In this document: positions 1 to 11,005 of the stretch, piece by piece
Layout of the letters: each line of letters opens with the position of its first letter
Numbering within the stretch: position 1 is the stretch's first letter
Assembly (NCBI GenBank): GCA_017311185.1
Contig: JAESUZ010000486.1
Location: 124,001 to 188,000 of the forward strand
Length of the DNA: 64,000 nt
Origin: Proteles cristata cristata
Lineage: Eukaryota > Chordata > Mammalia > Carnivora > Hyaenidae
Direction: 5' to 3'
Made by a program: the position numbers and the translations under genes
The notes under the pieces: generated by a model
Seen by the model: only the letters and a program-made list of their open reading frames with translations
Told to the model about the DNA's origin: nothing
Database searches by the model: none

Positions 1-14
1 ACCCAGGCATCCCT
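1..14 (-). mobile_element. SINEC_Fc-type SINE, 5' head only
   Basis: ACCCAGGCATCCCT is the reverse of the SINE head. The rest lies outside the window. Confidence 0.6.
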
Positions 15-240
15 AGGCTGAGTATTTTCTAATGAAATAGATCAAAGAAGAAAATGGAAGAAACATTCTGTAGTACAATTACTGTAAACAGGTAAAATAT
101 CTGAAATAAAACCCAACCATGAATCATATTTTTCCGGACACCTACATATCACAAATCATGTCTCACAGTATACTTCTGTATTAAGACCACTGTACTGATT
201 TTAATTCTGATATTCCACTTCAATGTGTCCAGAGGTTTAG

Positions 241-243
<3 letters not shown>

Positions 244-282
<39 letters not shown>

Positions 283-284
283 GC
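244..284. repeat. (TG)n microsatellite
   Basis: About 20 TG units, slightly interrupted near the right end. Confidence 0.95.
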
Positions 285-287
285 TTT

Positions 288-325
288 TTAGTATAGTTTA
301 TTGTCAAGTTGGTTTCAATGTGTGT
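288..325 (-). mobile_element. L1 3'-end fragment
   Basis: The stretch AGTTTATTGTCAAGTTGG recurs in the carnivore L1 tail at 25298, in the same orientation. Confidence 0.5.
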
Positions 326-496
326 GTTTTTTTTTAAGCAGAACGATAAGATGTCCCTTTGAAAACACTTTAGGTATTTGCTGGGTCTGTTAGCTAAAAG
401 GATAAGTTTTCATCATTCAATGTAAAATAATAATTTTAAATTTAATTATAAAACTTAAATAATTTTATATTTAATTATAAATTTAAACAAATTATT

Positions 497-545
497 ATTT
501 TTTTAATGTTTATTTACTTTTGAGAGAGAGAAAGAGAGGGGCAGC
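497..545 (-). mobile_element. SINE 3' tail fragment
   Basis: Only the poly(T), AATGTTTATT and GA-rich part is present. The body is replaced by the CpG-rich patch. Confidence 0.7.
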
Positions 546-1235
546 GTCAGTCAAGGAAAATATAAAGGGCGCTCTAAAGCAACAGCAGCTTGTGTCTCAG
601 GGTGACACTTGCCAATTGCGACTGAGCCCCCGTTAGCCACCAGCACCGTCAGCCAGCCCCGGTGGTTTACCGCAAGGTCTCGGTCATGGGAAGGCTGCTG
701 TTTTGTGGTTAACACTTCCCCCCAGCTCGCTGTGGGCAAACATCCAAGCAGGACAAAACCGATGGCCAGGCTACCGCGCTCCATTTCCACGTCTGTTTAG
801 GCTCCTCTGGGTTCTTGCTCCCGTCTTGATGTCTGCATTCTGACTCCTGGCTGATCCGTCTCCGGCAGCTTTATTTATCTCTGGTCTTACTGACCTACTG
901 AACTAAGCTGTGTTCTCCGACGCGGGGCTGGCTTCATTCCTCCGCGCGCTGCGGGGCCTCAGCTCTCCGGGATTCAAGCCGCCCCAGGCCCGTGTGGTGA
1001 GTTCTCCCCTCCGAGGCCCCCAGCAGCGGCTGCACCTCCTTCCTCAAGGTCCCCGGCCAGGCCACACTTCGTTTCCTAATGGCCTTGCTTTCTGAAGGCT
1101 CTGCTGCTCCCTCTAGGAGCCTCGCAGCACTACCTGGCCCTTCCCCGGCCCAGGCTTGTCCGGATGAACTACTTAGTTGCTGCAGTCATCCCAGCATTCT
1201 GATTCTCCCAACTTGCAATAAGAAAGAGAAAGTAA
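545..1235. promoter_or_regulatory. Isolated CpG-rich patch, possible promoter or retrocopy body
   Basis: About 35 CpG dinucleotides fall in roughly 650 bases, while the DNA on both sides is AT-rich. On the - strand a short frame (790-551) starts with a signal-peptide-like MEMERGSLAIGFVLLGCLP, but I recognise no protein and the frame is only 79 codons. The left end joins directly to a SINE tail with poly(A). It may be a GPR1/ZDBF2-region promoter, or the GC-rich 5' part of a composite retroposon. Confidence 0.45.
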
Positions 1236-1430
1236 GCAAAACCAGTAGAGCCACACTTAATTTTGAGTGTAATGACACCAGTTAGTGGGTTAAAGTATTA
1301 AACTATACCAAAATCATCTTTAAGTTCTTCCTCGCTCGTTCTTTCCACAGATATTTATTGAGCCTATCCCATGTTCTGGGAATTGTTCCTGCAACTAAGG
1401 ATATAGCAGAGAATTAAAAAAGACAGTTTT

Positions 1431-1640
1431 GGGGCGCCTGGGTGGCTCGGTTGAATGTCTGACTCTTGATTTCAGCTCAGGTCATGATCTGGCGGTTTTG
1501 TGGGCTCGAGCCCCGCATCGGGTTCGACACTGACAGCTTGGAGGCTGCTTGAGGTTCTCTCTCCCTCTCTCTCTGTCCTTCCCCTACTCACACTCTCTGT
1601 CTCTCTCAAAATAAATAAACTCAAAAAAGAAAAAATGATA
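1431..1640 (+). mobile_element. SINEC_Fc-type SINE
   Basis: Full-length head to A-rich tail. The tRNA part has a short deletion (CTCGGTTGAATGTC). Confidence 0.9.
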
Positions 1641-1726
1641 GTTTTCGTACTCAGAGCTGATACTGTATATCTAATGGGATTTCCTTGAGTAAAGAGGTAA
1701 ATAATGATTTAAAGGGTGCTACTTTA

Positions 1727-1933
1727 GGGATGCTTGGGTGACTCAGTTGGTTGAGTGCTGACTTCGACTCAGGTCATGATGTCACAGTTCATGTTCGAGC
1801 TCCGCGTCCGGCTCTGTGCTGACAGCTCAGAGCCTGGAGCCTGCTTTGGTTTCTGTGTCTCCCTCTATCTCTGCCCCTCTCCCACTCATACTCTGTCTCT
1901 CAAAAATAAATAAACATTGAAAAAAAATTTTTA
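1727..1933 (+). mobile_element. SINEC_Fc-type SINE with target duplication
   Basis: GTGCTACTTTAG is repeated on both sides, giving exact insertion ends. Confidence 0.92.
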
Positions 1934-2440
1934 AGAGTGCTACTTTAGACAGGGGCATCTAATCGGCATGTGTTCTCTTGTTTAATCATAGATAAAGTAA
2001 CCATTAAATTTGTGGCTTCTACCTGATATCAGGACATAGTGCTTCAATATGTCTTGCAAGCCTTAAATACTCAAGACATAGCAAATATCCTGGCCTGTAT
2101 ATTTTTTCAGCTATTTATGATGACAAATTTCAAACATTCAGAGTAATTGAAAGAATATGGTGCAGAGAACGATTATATACTTATAATCTAGATTGATGAT
2201 GAACATTTTGCTGTATCTAGTTGCCCTGTAATTATTTATGTATTTTAAATTTATTATTTGGAGATAATTTCAAGTGTGCAAAGAAGTTGCAAGAAAACTG
2301 CAGAGAGTTCTCTCAAATCCCTTTCACCTATTATTAAAATTTTGCTCCATTTGTTTTTATATTCTGTGTACACGCCCATGTAGTTTTTCTGAACCACTTG
2401 AGAGGAAGTTGCAGAACTCATGCCCCCTTCTCCTCAGATG

Positions 2441-2606
2441 TTTTATTATTATTATTTTAATGTTTTATTTGTTTTTGAGTGAGAGAGAGAGAAGGAATCA
2501 GAGGATCTGAAGGGGGCTCCCAATATGGGGCTAAAACTCACAAACCGCGAGATCATGACCTGAGCCGAAGTCAGACAGTTAACTGACCGAGCCACCCAGG
2601 TGCCCC
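2441..2606 (-). mobile_element. SINEC_Fc-type SINE
   Basis: Reverse copy ending GAGCCACCCAGGTGCCCC. The middle of the body is shortened. Confidence 0.9.
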
Positions 2607-2923
2607 TACCTATATATTTAGTGTCTATTTCCTAAGACCAAGGACAAACCATTACATACTTACTAACGACAGGAAATTTAAGTTGATGCAATGCTTTTAG
2701 CCAGTCTCTAATCCATGTTCCAGTTCTGTCAATTGATGCAATGATGTTCCTTTTGGCCTTTTATTTTTCTCTAGTATGGGATGCAGTCCGGCATCATGTA
2801 TTACATTTAGTTGCCATGTCTCTTTAGTCTCTTTTAATCTGGAACATTTCCATAGCTTTTCTTTATCTTTGATGACAATGGCATTTTTGAAGAAAACAGA
2901 ACATTAAAAAAAAAAAAAGTTCC

Positions 2924-3140
2924 GGGGCACCTGGGTGGCTCAGCCGCTTAAGCGTCCGGCTTCGGCTCAGGTCATGATCTCACAGTTTGTGGGTTCGAGC
3001 CCCGCGTCGGGCTCTGTGCCGCCAGCTCAGAGCCTGGAGCCTGTCTTCGGATTCTGTGTCTCCCTCTCTCTCTGACCCTCTCCTGTTCATGCTCTCTCTC
3101 TCTCTCTCTCTCAAAAATAAATAAAACATTAAAAAAAAAA
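2924..3140 (+). mobile_element. SINEC_Fc-type SINE with target duplication
   Basis: The insertion is bracketed by AAAAAAGTTCC. The body is close to the consensus and hence fairly young. Confidence 0.93.
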
Positions 3141-3223
3141 AGTTCCTTATTTGAAGGTTGTCTGATAATCCATCTTGTGTGATAGTTTGAGTTTTTCTAA
3201 AAGAATACTCGGGGGGGGGCGGG

Positions 3224-3450
3224 GGGGGCGCCTGGGTGGCTCAGTCGGTTAAGCGTCCGACTTCCACTCAGGTCACTATCTCACAGTTCGTGGGTTCGAG
3301 CCCCGTGTCGGGCTCTGTGCTAACAGCTAGCTCAGAGCCTGGAGCCTGCTTCCGATTCTGTGTCTCCCTCTCTCTCTGACCCTCTGCTGCTCACGCTGTC
3401 TCTCTCTCTCTCTCTCAGAAATAAATAAAACATTTAAAAAAAAAAAAAAA
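3224..3450 (+). mobile_element. SINEC_Fc-type SINE with target duplication
   Basis: AATACTCGG flanks both ends. It carries the CAGCTAGCTCAG duplication that defines one subgroup in this window. Confidence 0.93.
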
Positions 3451-3850
3451 TACTCGGAGCCAGAGCTGAATGAGCAGATATGAGGCTGGGCGGTTAGGGT
3501 TCATACCATGTGTAGAAGGTGGAGAGACAACCAGGCAGGGGGAGAAATTGAGCTGCAAGGGTAGGACCGTAGCCAGAGATGGACCTGGGAAGCCAAAATG
3601 GACCCGTCAGAATTATTCCCCACTGGGACATGATGGCCAGGCCTTCCTACTTCTGTGTCAGCCGTCACTGGAGCTGAGCCGCTCCAGCAAGGAATGGCCC
3701 TGGGAAGGGGGAGCTCAGTGCAGTAACAGCAGTGCCTGAGGCTGCTACTTGGATGCTGTCTCTTAATGGCTCCCCACGACAAAGGCAACATTTTCCCTTG
3801 AACGTGGACCTAGATTGTGCAGTAACTATACCTCAGTGAAAAAAGAAAAG
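3451..3850. other. Unique intronic/intergenic DNA
   Basis: GC-moderate unique sequence. Short frames exist on both strands but none has recognisable homology. Confidence 0.5.
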
Positions 3851-3853
3851 ATA

Positions 3854-4065
3854 GGGATGCCTGGGTGGCTCAGTCCATTAAGCGTCTGACTCCTGGTTTC
3901 CGCTCAGGACGTGATCTCATGGTTGGGTTTCAGCCCCACCTCAGGCTCTGCACTGACAGTTGCAGCCTAGTTGGATCCTGGTTGGGATTCTCTCTCCCTC
4001 TCTGCCTCTCCCCTGCTTGTGTTTCTCTCTCTCTGTCTCTCTCAAAATAAATACACTTAAAAAAA
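3854..4065 (+). mobile_element. SINEC_Fc-type SINE
   Basis: Diverged copy flanked by AAAAAGATA on both sides. Confidence 0.88.
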
Positions 4066-4132
4066 GATAAATATAAAAAATTAATATTTAATCAATGGTC
4101 ACAGATTACATTTTTTGTTTTTCCCCCCATTT

Positions 4133-4320
4133 TCTTTAAAGTTTATTTATTTATGGGGGGGGGGGGTGGGCAGAGAGAGGAAGTGAGAGAGAATCCCAAG
4201 CAGGCTCTGCAGTGTCAGCACAGAGCCCAACTCGGGGCTCAAACTCACAAACTGTGAGATCACGACCTGAGCTGAAAACAAGAATCAGTCTCTCAACTAA
4301 CTGAACCCCCTAGGCACCCC
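4133..4320 (-). mobile_element. SINEC_Fc-type SINE
   Basis: Reverse copy with a G-run in the tail. The head end reads CCTAGGCACCCC. Confidence 0.87.
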
Positions 4321-4335
4321 TGTCTTATTATTATT

Positions 4336-4431
4336 TTTTTAATAAAGAAAGCTCTACACTTAATGTGGGGCTTGAATTAATGGCCCCAGATCAAGAGTTG
4401 CATGCTCTACGGACAGCCAGCCAGGCGCCCC
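4336..4431 (-). mobile_element. Older short CAN SINE
   Basis: About 95 bases long. The tRNA-like head with AGAGCATGCAACTCTTGAT lacks the long TC-rich 3' half of SINEC_Fc. Confidence 0.8.
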
Positions 4432-4444
4432 TCTTTTCTCTTAA

Positions 4445-4611
4445 AATTTTTTTTAAAAAATTAAGTTTATTTATTTATTTTGAGAGAAAGAGAGAGAGAG
4501 ACAATCTCAAGCAGAGCCCGATGCGGGCCTCAAACTCATGAACCATGAGATCTTGACCTAAGCCCAAATCAAGAGTCAGACACTTAACTGACTAAGCCAC
4601 CCAGGTGACCC
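4445..4611 (-). mobile_element. SINEC_Fc-type SINE
   Basis: Reverse copy with an internal deletion. Similar CTTTCTCTT stretches flank it. Confidence 0.87.
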
Positions 4612-5340
4612 TCCTTTCTCTTTTAACATGGAACTACCTTTCTATTTGTTTTTCTGTGACAAAGACTAAACAGACCAGGCCTGATATTTTGAAGAACATT
4701 CTTATTTTTCAGTGTTTTTCAAATTTGAGTCTTGTGACTTAATGTCACAAGAACTGAGGAAAATATGATTTGCTTTTAATTCGATGATTTTAAGTAGTAA
4801 TACAGATAAAGTAATTTTTTTAAGATGTGGACTATCTTTGCTAGAATAGCCATTGAAGGCCTGCTCTTATATTCATTATTAATCAAGGAGAGTCTTCGAG
4901 AAGTAGAGACAAAATGATTTATTACATCAATTTTATTGCACATACTTAAAATTGAATTAACTCAGTATTTGTGTGTGTGAGTGTATTTCATAGCTAGATA
5001 CTACTTAACCTTCATATCTTCCTCTCTAACAAAGAATGAAAGGAAAAGCTGCTTTGTTTTGTTTTGTTTTTGTAATTTGCAAGTGAAAACAGGAAATGAA
5101 AGAATATTGTCTGGTCCCATCATATTCCATTGTACCATAATCATATTATATTATATTGTTACTAAAGCTTCTTTAGTCCCTTAAATGTAGCACTAACTAT
5201 AAGCAGCTCTAATCCTCTTAAAATATTATGACTCATTCATTATAACAAATTAAGGAAGACATGAGACATAAGGATCTTTTCAGATTATTTCCAGGCAGGC
5301 CTCTTTAACTAATGTCCCTCACTTGAGCTAGTTACAAGTT
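4612..5340. other. Unique AT-rich DNA
   Basis: No gene, RNA or repeat recognised. Confidence 0.5.
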
Positions 5341-5352
5341 TTCTTTTCTTTT

Positions 5353-5561
5353 GTTTTTTTTTTAATTTATTTCTAGGAGAGAGAGAGAGACAGTGTGAGC
5401 AGGGGAGGGTCAGAGAGAGAGGGAGTCACAGACTGAAACAGGCTCCAGGCTCTGAGCTGGCAGTCAGCACAGAGCCCGACATGGGGCTCGAACCCATGAA
5501 CCGTGAGATCATGACCCAAGTGAAAGTCAGACGCTTAATCGACTAAGCCACCCAGGCGCCC
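5353..5561 (-). mobile_element. SINEC_Fc-type SINE with target duplication
   Basis: ACAAGTTTTCT occurs on both sides. Confidence 0.92.
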
Positions 5562-6226
5562 ACAAGTTTTCTGATGGAAAATAATTATCTCTGCTAGGTA
5601 TTTGTCAAATACTTTCAAAATCTGTCCATGGCCATCACCTTGACAAAGGAACAGGGGTATCTTCCTTTCTCCTCCCTGCTTTCTTCCATTCCTCCTTTCT
5701 CCTTTTTTCCCTATCTTTAATGGAAAGAATTTACTGCTGAAACTCTATGATGGTGCTCATTTTCCACTCAAACTAAGATATATCCCATAAACATTAAGGG
5801 AAGTGGGAAATCTTCAGCATAGAGCTACAACTTTACAAGAGATGAATAAAAGCTAAGGATTTAGTACTGCTATATGTAGGATAAAATGTAATACAGAATT
5901 GGTCAATTTTGCCTATTTTGATTTAGCATCATTTCTTGAATATTCATTGTGTTTAGGTTCCTGTACTGGACCCTTTGGTGAGTCACAAATTTGATTGATT
6001 GACTGGTTGATTGATTGACTCATTTATTTATTCATTCACGTTTAGTCTCTACAACTAAAGCAAGTTTAGGAAGGAGAAGAAGGTGGTGGAAGAATATATG
6101 TGTTTACATAGGAGTTTAAGTAGTAAGTGGGGTACACTATTATTCTTAGATTTCATAAACCTAATTTTTAAAAGAACATGCCATTTGAGCCACGCGGTTC
6201 CCATATGCACAAAATGTGCCCATTCT
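5562..6226. other. Unique AT-rich DNA
   Basis: It contains a short degenerate (TTGA)n run near 5992-6015 and nothing else recognised. Confidence 0.5.
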
Positions 6227-6433
6227 GGGGCGCCTGAGTGGCTCAGTTGGTTAAGCATTCAACTCAGGTCATGATCTCACGGTTCGTGGGTTCGAGCCCC
6301 GCGTCGGGTGCTCTGTGCTGCCAGCTCAAAGCCTGGAGCCTGCTTCAGATTCTGTGTCTCCTTCCCTCTCTACCCCTCCTCTGCTCATGCTCTGTCTCTG
6401 TCTCTCTCTCTCTCAAAAATAAAATTTAAAAAA
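6227..6433 (+). mobile_element. SINEC_Fc-type SINE
   Basis: Near-complete copy. The CGGTTCGTGGGTTCGAGCCC B-box region is intact. Confidence 0.9.
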
Positions 6434-6591
6434 TATACCTATTCAAATTCCTGTTCAGGTGACATGAGGAAAAATAGCAGAGTAAGGACCTCTGAAAATC
6501 CTCTCCTCCACAGAGCAACAAGAAACTGGCAAAATGGCCACATTCAACTTTTTCATAACTAAATTTGAGAGTGTTCATTAAAGACAAACAA

Positions 6592-6800
6592 GGGGCACCT
6601 GAGTGGCTCAGTCGATTAAGCGACTTGACTTCGGCTCAGGGCATGATCTCACAGTTTGTGAGTTCCAGCCCCGCATTGGGCTCTGTGCTGACAGCTCAGA
6701 GCCTGCAGCCTGCTTCAGATTCTGTGTCTCCCTCTCTCTCTGCCCCTCCCCAACCTGCACACTCTGTCTCTCAAAAATGAATAAAAGCAATGTTTTTAAT
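6592..6800 (+). mobile_element. SINEC_Fc-type SINE
   Basis: Complete copy with an extended A-rich tail containing AAAAACAAAC blocks. Confidence 0.9.
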
Positions 6801-7737
6801 AAAAATAAAAACAAACAAAAACAACAAAATTCAGAACTGCTCAATCTCAGGAAAAGAAGTGAGCCGTTTGGCATTTTTAACTTGTCCTGCTCTCGTCCTG
6901 CTTTGCAATATTCTTGAAAACTAGCAGCCTGCCTTCATTCTCAGTGAAGACCAGCAAGCAGCCAGGGGGCAACTGAAAGGAACAGAAAGCAATTGTGGAA
7001 ATCCTTCAGAGCTTCATTCCCAGAGAATTGTTCTATGACCTGTCTGGTGGCTCTTTGGAAAAACTCACTTGCAAGACTATCTGTATTTGAACTAAGTCCG
7101 CTCACCTACTGGGAAAAGCTTTTCCCCCATAAGCATTTGTCAAAAATAATAACAGGCAGTGACTTAGCTTTGCAGCTGCCAGAGTAATGGATACCAGCGG
7201 GGAAAAAGCATTAGACTAACGCCGAAAGCTTTAAAAGAACGACTGAGGACTGACACATACAGAGAGGCTTGAAAAAGCTCTGATATCTACCTGAGAATCC
7301 AAAAGGCCACAGGGGAGTACAGGCTGTGCTCATGCCAGGGCTCTGTGCGTGACCGGGAAAGCCCCGGAAAGGCCCTGAGCTGTCACCTCTGGCTGACCTT
7401 GAAGGTTCTGCAAGCAGAAAATAGAGGCCAAGGCAGAGCTGAACATGCAGACAGAGCCCCTCACCAAACACTGGGAGTCTATTGGTTCTAGGCATTTAAG
7501 GAAATTTCCAGGTCCTACATTACACCTTCTGAGCTTTGCATGGTGATAACAACAAAGGAAAGGTCACATTAGCCATGGGACAGCCTACAGCTTTGATGTC
7601 TCTTGGGATTCCTGTTCTCCACCCCCCACCCCCCACCCCGGCCCCCTTCAGTTCAGGCCACTAAGAATTTTCCTTACTTTCTTGCCAGCTCAGCCGTACA
7701 TTTAAAATGACAATTTTGGGGATTAAAAAGACGATTT
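6801..7737. other. Unique DNA
   Basis: Includes a C-rich run near 7621-7645. No coding or repeat signal recognised. Confidence 0.5.
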
Positions 7738-7931
7738 GGGGGACACATGGGTGGCTCAGTCGGTTAAGTGTCCAACTCTTGATTTCAGCCCAGGTCATGA
7801 TCTCACGGTTCCTGAGTTTGAGCTCCACATTCTTTCTCTGTCTCTCTGTCTCTGTCTCCCTGTCTCTGTCTCTATCTGCCCCCTCTCCCACTTGCATGTG
7901 CCTGCTCTCTCTCAAAATAAATAAATAAGCT
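7738..7931 (+). mobile_element. SINEC_Fc-type SINE, internally deleted
   Basis: The segment between the B box and the TC-rich tract is missing. Confidence 0.85.
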
Positions 7932-7942
7932 TTAAATAAATA

Positions 7943-7971
7943 AATAGATAGATAGATAGATAGATAGATAA
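7943..7971. repeat. (GATA)n microsatellite
   Basis: About seven GATA units grown from the tail of the preceding SINE. Confidence 0.93.
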
Positions 7972-8019
7972 GAAAAAGCTGATTTTTTATGTTTAGTCTA
8001 GAGGGGTTTAAAAAAATTT

Positions 8020-8221
8020 CTTTAATGTTTATTTATTTTTGAGAGAGAGAGAGAGAGAATGTGAGCAGGGGAGGGGCAGAGACAGAGAGGGGAGACACAG
8101 ACTCCAAAGCATTGTCAGCACAGAGCCCAGTGTGGGGCTCAAACCCACAGACCCATGAACTGTGACATCACGACCTGGAACGAAGTTGGATGCTTAACAG
8201 ACTGAGCCACCCAGTCTCCCC
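8020..8221 (-). mobile_element. SINEC_Fc-type SINE
   Basis: Reverse copy. The head is mutated to CCACCCAGTCTCCCC. Confidence 0.88.
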
Positions 8222-8594
8222 TGTTCAGTGGGGTGTTTTTAGAGGTTTTGTAGTGAAAAGTGCTTAAAAAATATCGGGAGTAGCTAGAGGACCATATTGC
8301 CAGAAACATAACTCCACCAAGCTTTTGAGCTACTAATAGCCTTCCTAAGAAGGTTCTACCTACACGGTCACTTCACACCTGAGTGTATAGATATTAAGGC
8401 ACAAAAAGTTATGTAGGCCGTGGTGACTGCATTGTTGGAGAATCGCATTGTCTTTTCCCACTGTTCAGCCTCAGAGTCGGCTTGAACCACCCCCTTTTCT
8501 CTCCTTATCTTTGAGGGGCCCCACCAACTCAGACACCTTCCACCCCCCGGGTAGCTGACTCTCCCCCCTTCTCTTGCTGCCCATCATTCGAACT

Positions 8595-8712
8595 GATTTC
8601 TTTCTAGAATGAGTTATCTTCCAGTTTAATTCTTTTAGGAAGTTGTTCTATCGATTTCCTTCTAGAGTGAGTTTTTGTCTTCCAGTTTTACTCTTTTAGG
8701 GGGTTGTTCTAC
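8595..8712 (+). repeat. Diverged two-copy tandem duplication
   Basis: Units of about 58 and 60 bases (8595-8652 and 8653-8712) share GATTTC, TTCTAGA, GAGTT, TCTTCCAGTTT, CTTTTAGG and GTTGTTCTA in order. Confidence 0.8.
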
Positions 8713-9340
8713 ATTTAGGTGAAGGCCCCAGGGATCCTGTTTTCAAAACTGACCCTTATTCCCAAAATGAAGACATGAGGGTCTGTGGATGCTATCAGGG
8801 CAGAACAATAAGTGTCCCTCTCCTCTCCAGAAGATATCTGGTACGTCTGAGAATCACCAGATTGAATTATCCCCAAATCCGTCATCTTTTGTCCTGATCA
8901 GGAATATTATGGCCATTATTTTATGATCCTATTATTAGAGGATCAAAACATCCAAACACGACCTAGACTTTGATAATGATCCTCCTTTAGGCACCCGGTT
9001 AACACAAGGATTTATTCCCTTCTGCAACATTGATTTGGTGATATGTGAGGGCTTTTTACTCTTTTATCTTTTAGGCTTTCTTCCTATTTTCCATCTTATT
9101 GTCTCTCTGTGCTACATTTTAGGTATCTGCTTCAGATATGTCTTCTTTTTCTTTTTAAGTTTATTTATTATTTATTTTTTCTACCCATTTCCCTCAGCAT
9201 TTAGGTATTTATAAGTGTTCTACTTTATGTTTTTCTCATGTAGAAAGGAGTAGATTTAAATTGTCTCTGACATCTCATTTCACTTTAACAGACTACGATT
9301 CTGTGATCTTTAGCCATACTAACTTCACTATTTTTGTTTG
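8713..9340. other. Unique AT-rich DNA
   Basis: No recognisable features. Confidence 0.5.
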
Positions 9341-9348
9341 TTTGTTTC

Positions 9349-9406
9349 TTCCTTCTTTCCTTCCTTCCTTCCTTCCTTCCTTCCTTCCTTCCTTCCTTCC
9401 TTCCTT
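9349..9406. repeat. (TTCC)n microsatellite
   Basis: About 14 tetranucleotide units adjoining the tail of a reverse SINE, so probably an expanded tail. Confidence 0.93.
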
Positions 9407-9596
9407 TAGTGTTCATTCATTTATTTTGAGAGAGAGCAAATGGGAGAGGGGCAAAGAGCGAGAGAGAATCCCAAGCAGGCTTCACGCTGTCAGCACAGTC
9501 CCTGACACAAGGCTCGATCCTCATGAACCATGAGACCATGACCTGAGCTGCAGTAGAGAGTCCTACGCTTAACTGACTGAGCCACCCAGGCGCCCC
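9405..9596 (-). mobile_element. SINEC_Fc-type SINE
   Basis: Reverse copy ending CCACCCAGGCGCCCC. Confidence 0.9.
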
Positions 9597-10149
9597 TCCC
9601 TCACCTTCTTTCAAAGAGATTAAAGAATAGAAATTGGTTTGTAAAGGGAGAACTCCCATTTCTCCACCTAATAATGTCAAGTTGAAAAAGATGAAAAGAA
9701 ATAGACATGGCAGCTACATCTTTGGGAGTCAAAATGAGAAATAAGAAAACTGTTTCCCTTCACAGTACATTACATGTGAAAGAAATTCTACACTGCCCTC
9801 TCCTTTTGTCCTTCATGCAACCCCAGCCCCCGAAGAGCACTGAGCGAAGGCAGCACAGGCATAGATGCATTGATTGGGAAACTAAGGCTAAGCCACAGAA
9901 TCAGAGCTGTACATCCTGACCAATGGCCAGGAGAGCCAGCAAACTGTATCAAGTACAACATCAGAGTAAGCCAAACATAGAGCTTCAGGGCTGGCAGTTC
10001 TTTAGATGTCATCAAGCCCAGTCACACTTAATTCCTGGTTTCCTCCTGCAAAACCCTCAGTTTGTAATTGCCTCATTAAACATCTCCAACTATGGGAAAT
10101 GTGCCATCGTCTGACTTAGTTCTGCACTAGTATGAAAGCTCCGTGGGTT
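9597..10149. other. Unique DNA
   Basis: Nothing recognised apart from short spurious frames. Confidence 0.5.
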
Positions 10150-10215
10150 CTGTTCACTACTAGTCACTACTATTTCTTCAGGGCCCAGAACACATAGCAG
10201 ATGCTCAATAAATAT
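10150..10215 (+). mobile_element. MIR-like 3' end
   Basis: CACATAGCAGATGCTCAATAA is the typical MIR/L2 tail phrase. Confidence 0.5.
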
Positions 10216-10237
10216 TTTTGAAAATGTTTTCTGATAA

Positions 10238-10425
10238 GGGGCGCCTGGGTGGCTCAGTCGGTTAAGCGTCTGACTCTTGGCTTCAGCTTGGGTCATGACC
10301 TCCCAGTTGGTGAGATTGAGCCCTGTGTTCAGCTCTGCACTGGCAGCACGGAACTTGCTTGGGCCCTCTCTGCCTCTCTCTCTCTCTCTCTCTCTCTCTC
10401 TAACTAAATATTTTAAAAATACATT
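10238..10425 (+). mobile_element. SINEC_Fc-type SINE
   Basis: Head intact. The tail has a 24-base TC run. Confidence 0.9.
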
Positions 10426-10612
10426 TTTTAAATAAATATTTTTAAATGAATAAATGCCAATTTTTAACCACTATAATCTTTAGCAAGTTCTGCCTTCTGT
10501 TGAGCTCAAATATCTTTTTCTCTCATGTCCCTGGTTTTGCTTTCTAGCCAGACGAAATTTCCCTCATCTGCATACCAAACCTTGAACCACTTGAAAAAGT
10601 GATCCTACCTGG

Positions 10613-10722
10613 GAGTGCTTGGCTGGCTCAGTTGGAAGAGCATGCAACTCTTGATCTTGAGTTTGCGAGTTTGAGCCCCATGTTAGGTGCAGAGATGACT
10701 AAAAAACAACGAATTTAAAAAA
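10613..10722 (+). mobile_element. Older short CAN SINE
   Basis: GGAAGAGCATGCAACTCTTGA head and GGTGCAGAGATGACT 3' part, without the TC-rich region. Confidence 0.8.
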
Positions 10723-11005
10723 GGGTTATCCTGTTTATTCTTTTCCAAAATAAATAGCTTCCACCAATTCATTCAGTTTTCCTCACATGATATAGCTTTA
10801 AACTTTCCCTCCATCCTGTTCTCTCTTTTCTGGACATGCTCCAATTTACCATTGTTCCTCTTAAACTGTAATTCTCAGACAAAAATACAGCTACCCCAGG
10901 TGCAACCTGACCAGTTCAAGCAGAGTTGGACAAATACTCCCTCAATTCTTTTTAAACAGTTCAAGAGCAAATTCACCTTTTTTCCCTATTTTCTTTCTTT
11001 CTTTT

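Larger units (their letters stand above)
2110..3210. mobile_element. Ancient L1-like 3' sequence, interrupted
   Basis: The unique-looking parts at 2110-2440, 2607-2923 and 3141-3210 resemble the 3' region of old mammalian L1 (phrases such as TTAGTTGCCATGTCTCTTTAG). Two SINEs split them. The family is assigned from memory. Confidence 0.45.

Noticed and set aside
551..790. A signal-peptide-like 79-codon - strand protein
   Set aside because: It is too short and unmatched and may be chance in CpG-rich DNA; kept only as part of the CpG-patch finding.
1098..1116. A second CTCF-like motif in the CpG patch
   Set aside because: At least three core positions differ from the consensus.
6227..6310. tRNA-like A and B boxes that could suggest tRNA genes
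   Set aside because: They belong to SINE heads: they lack a full cloverleaf and continue into SINE bodies here and at the other copies.
9349..9406. A regular repeat that might be an array
   Set aside because: It is a simple TTCC microsatellite; there are no spacers and no CRISPR features in this vertebrate DNA.
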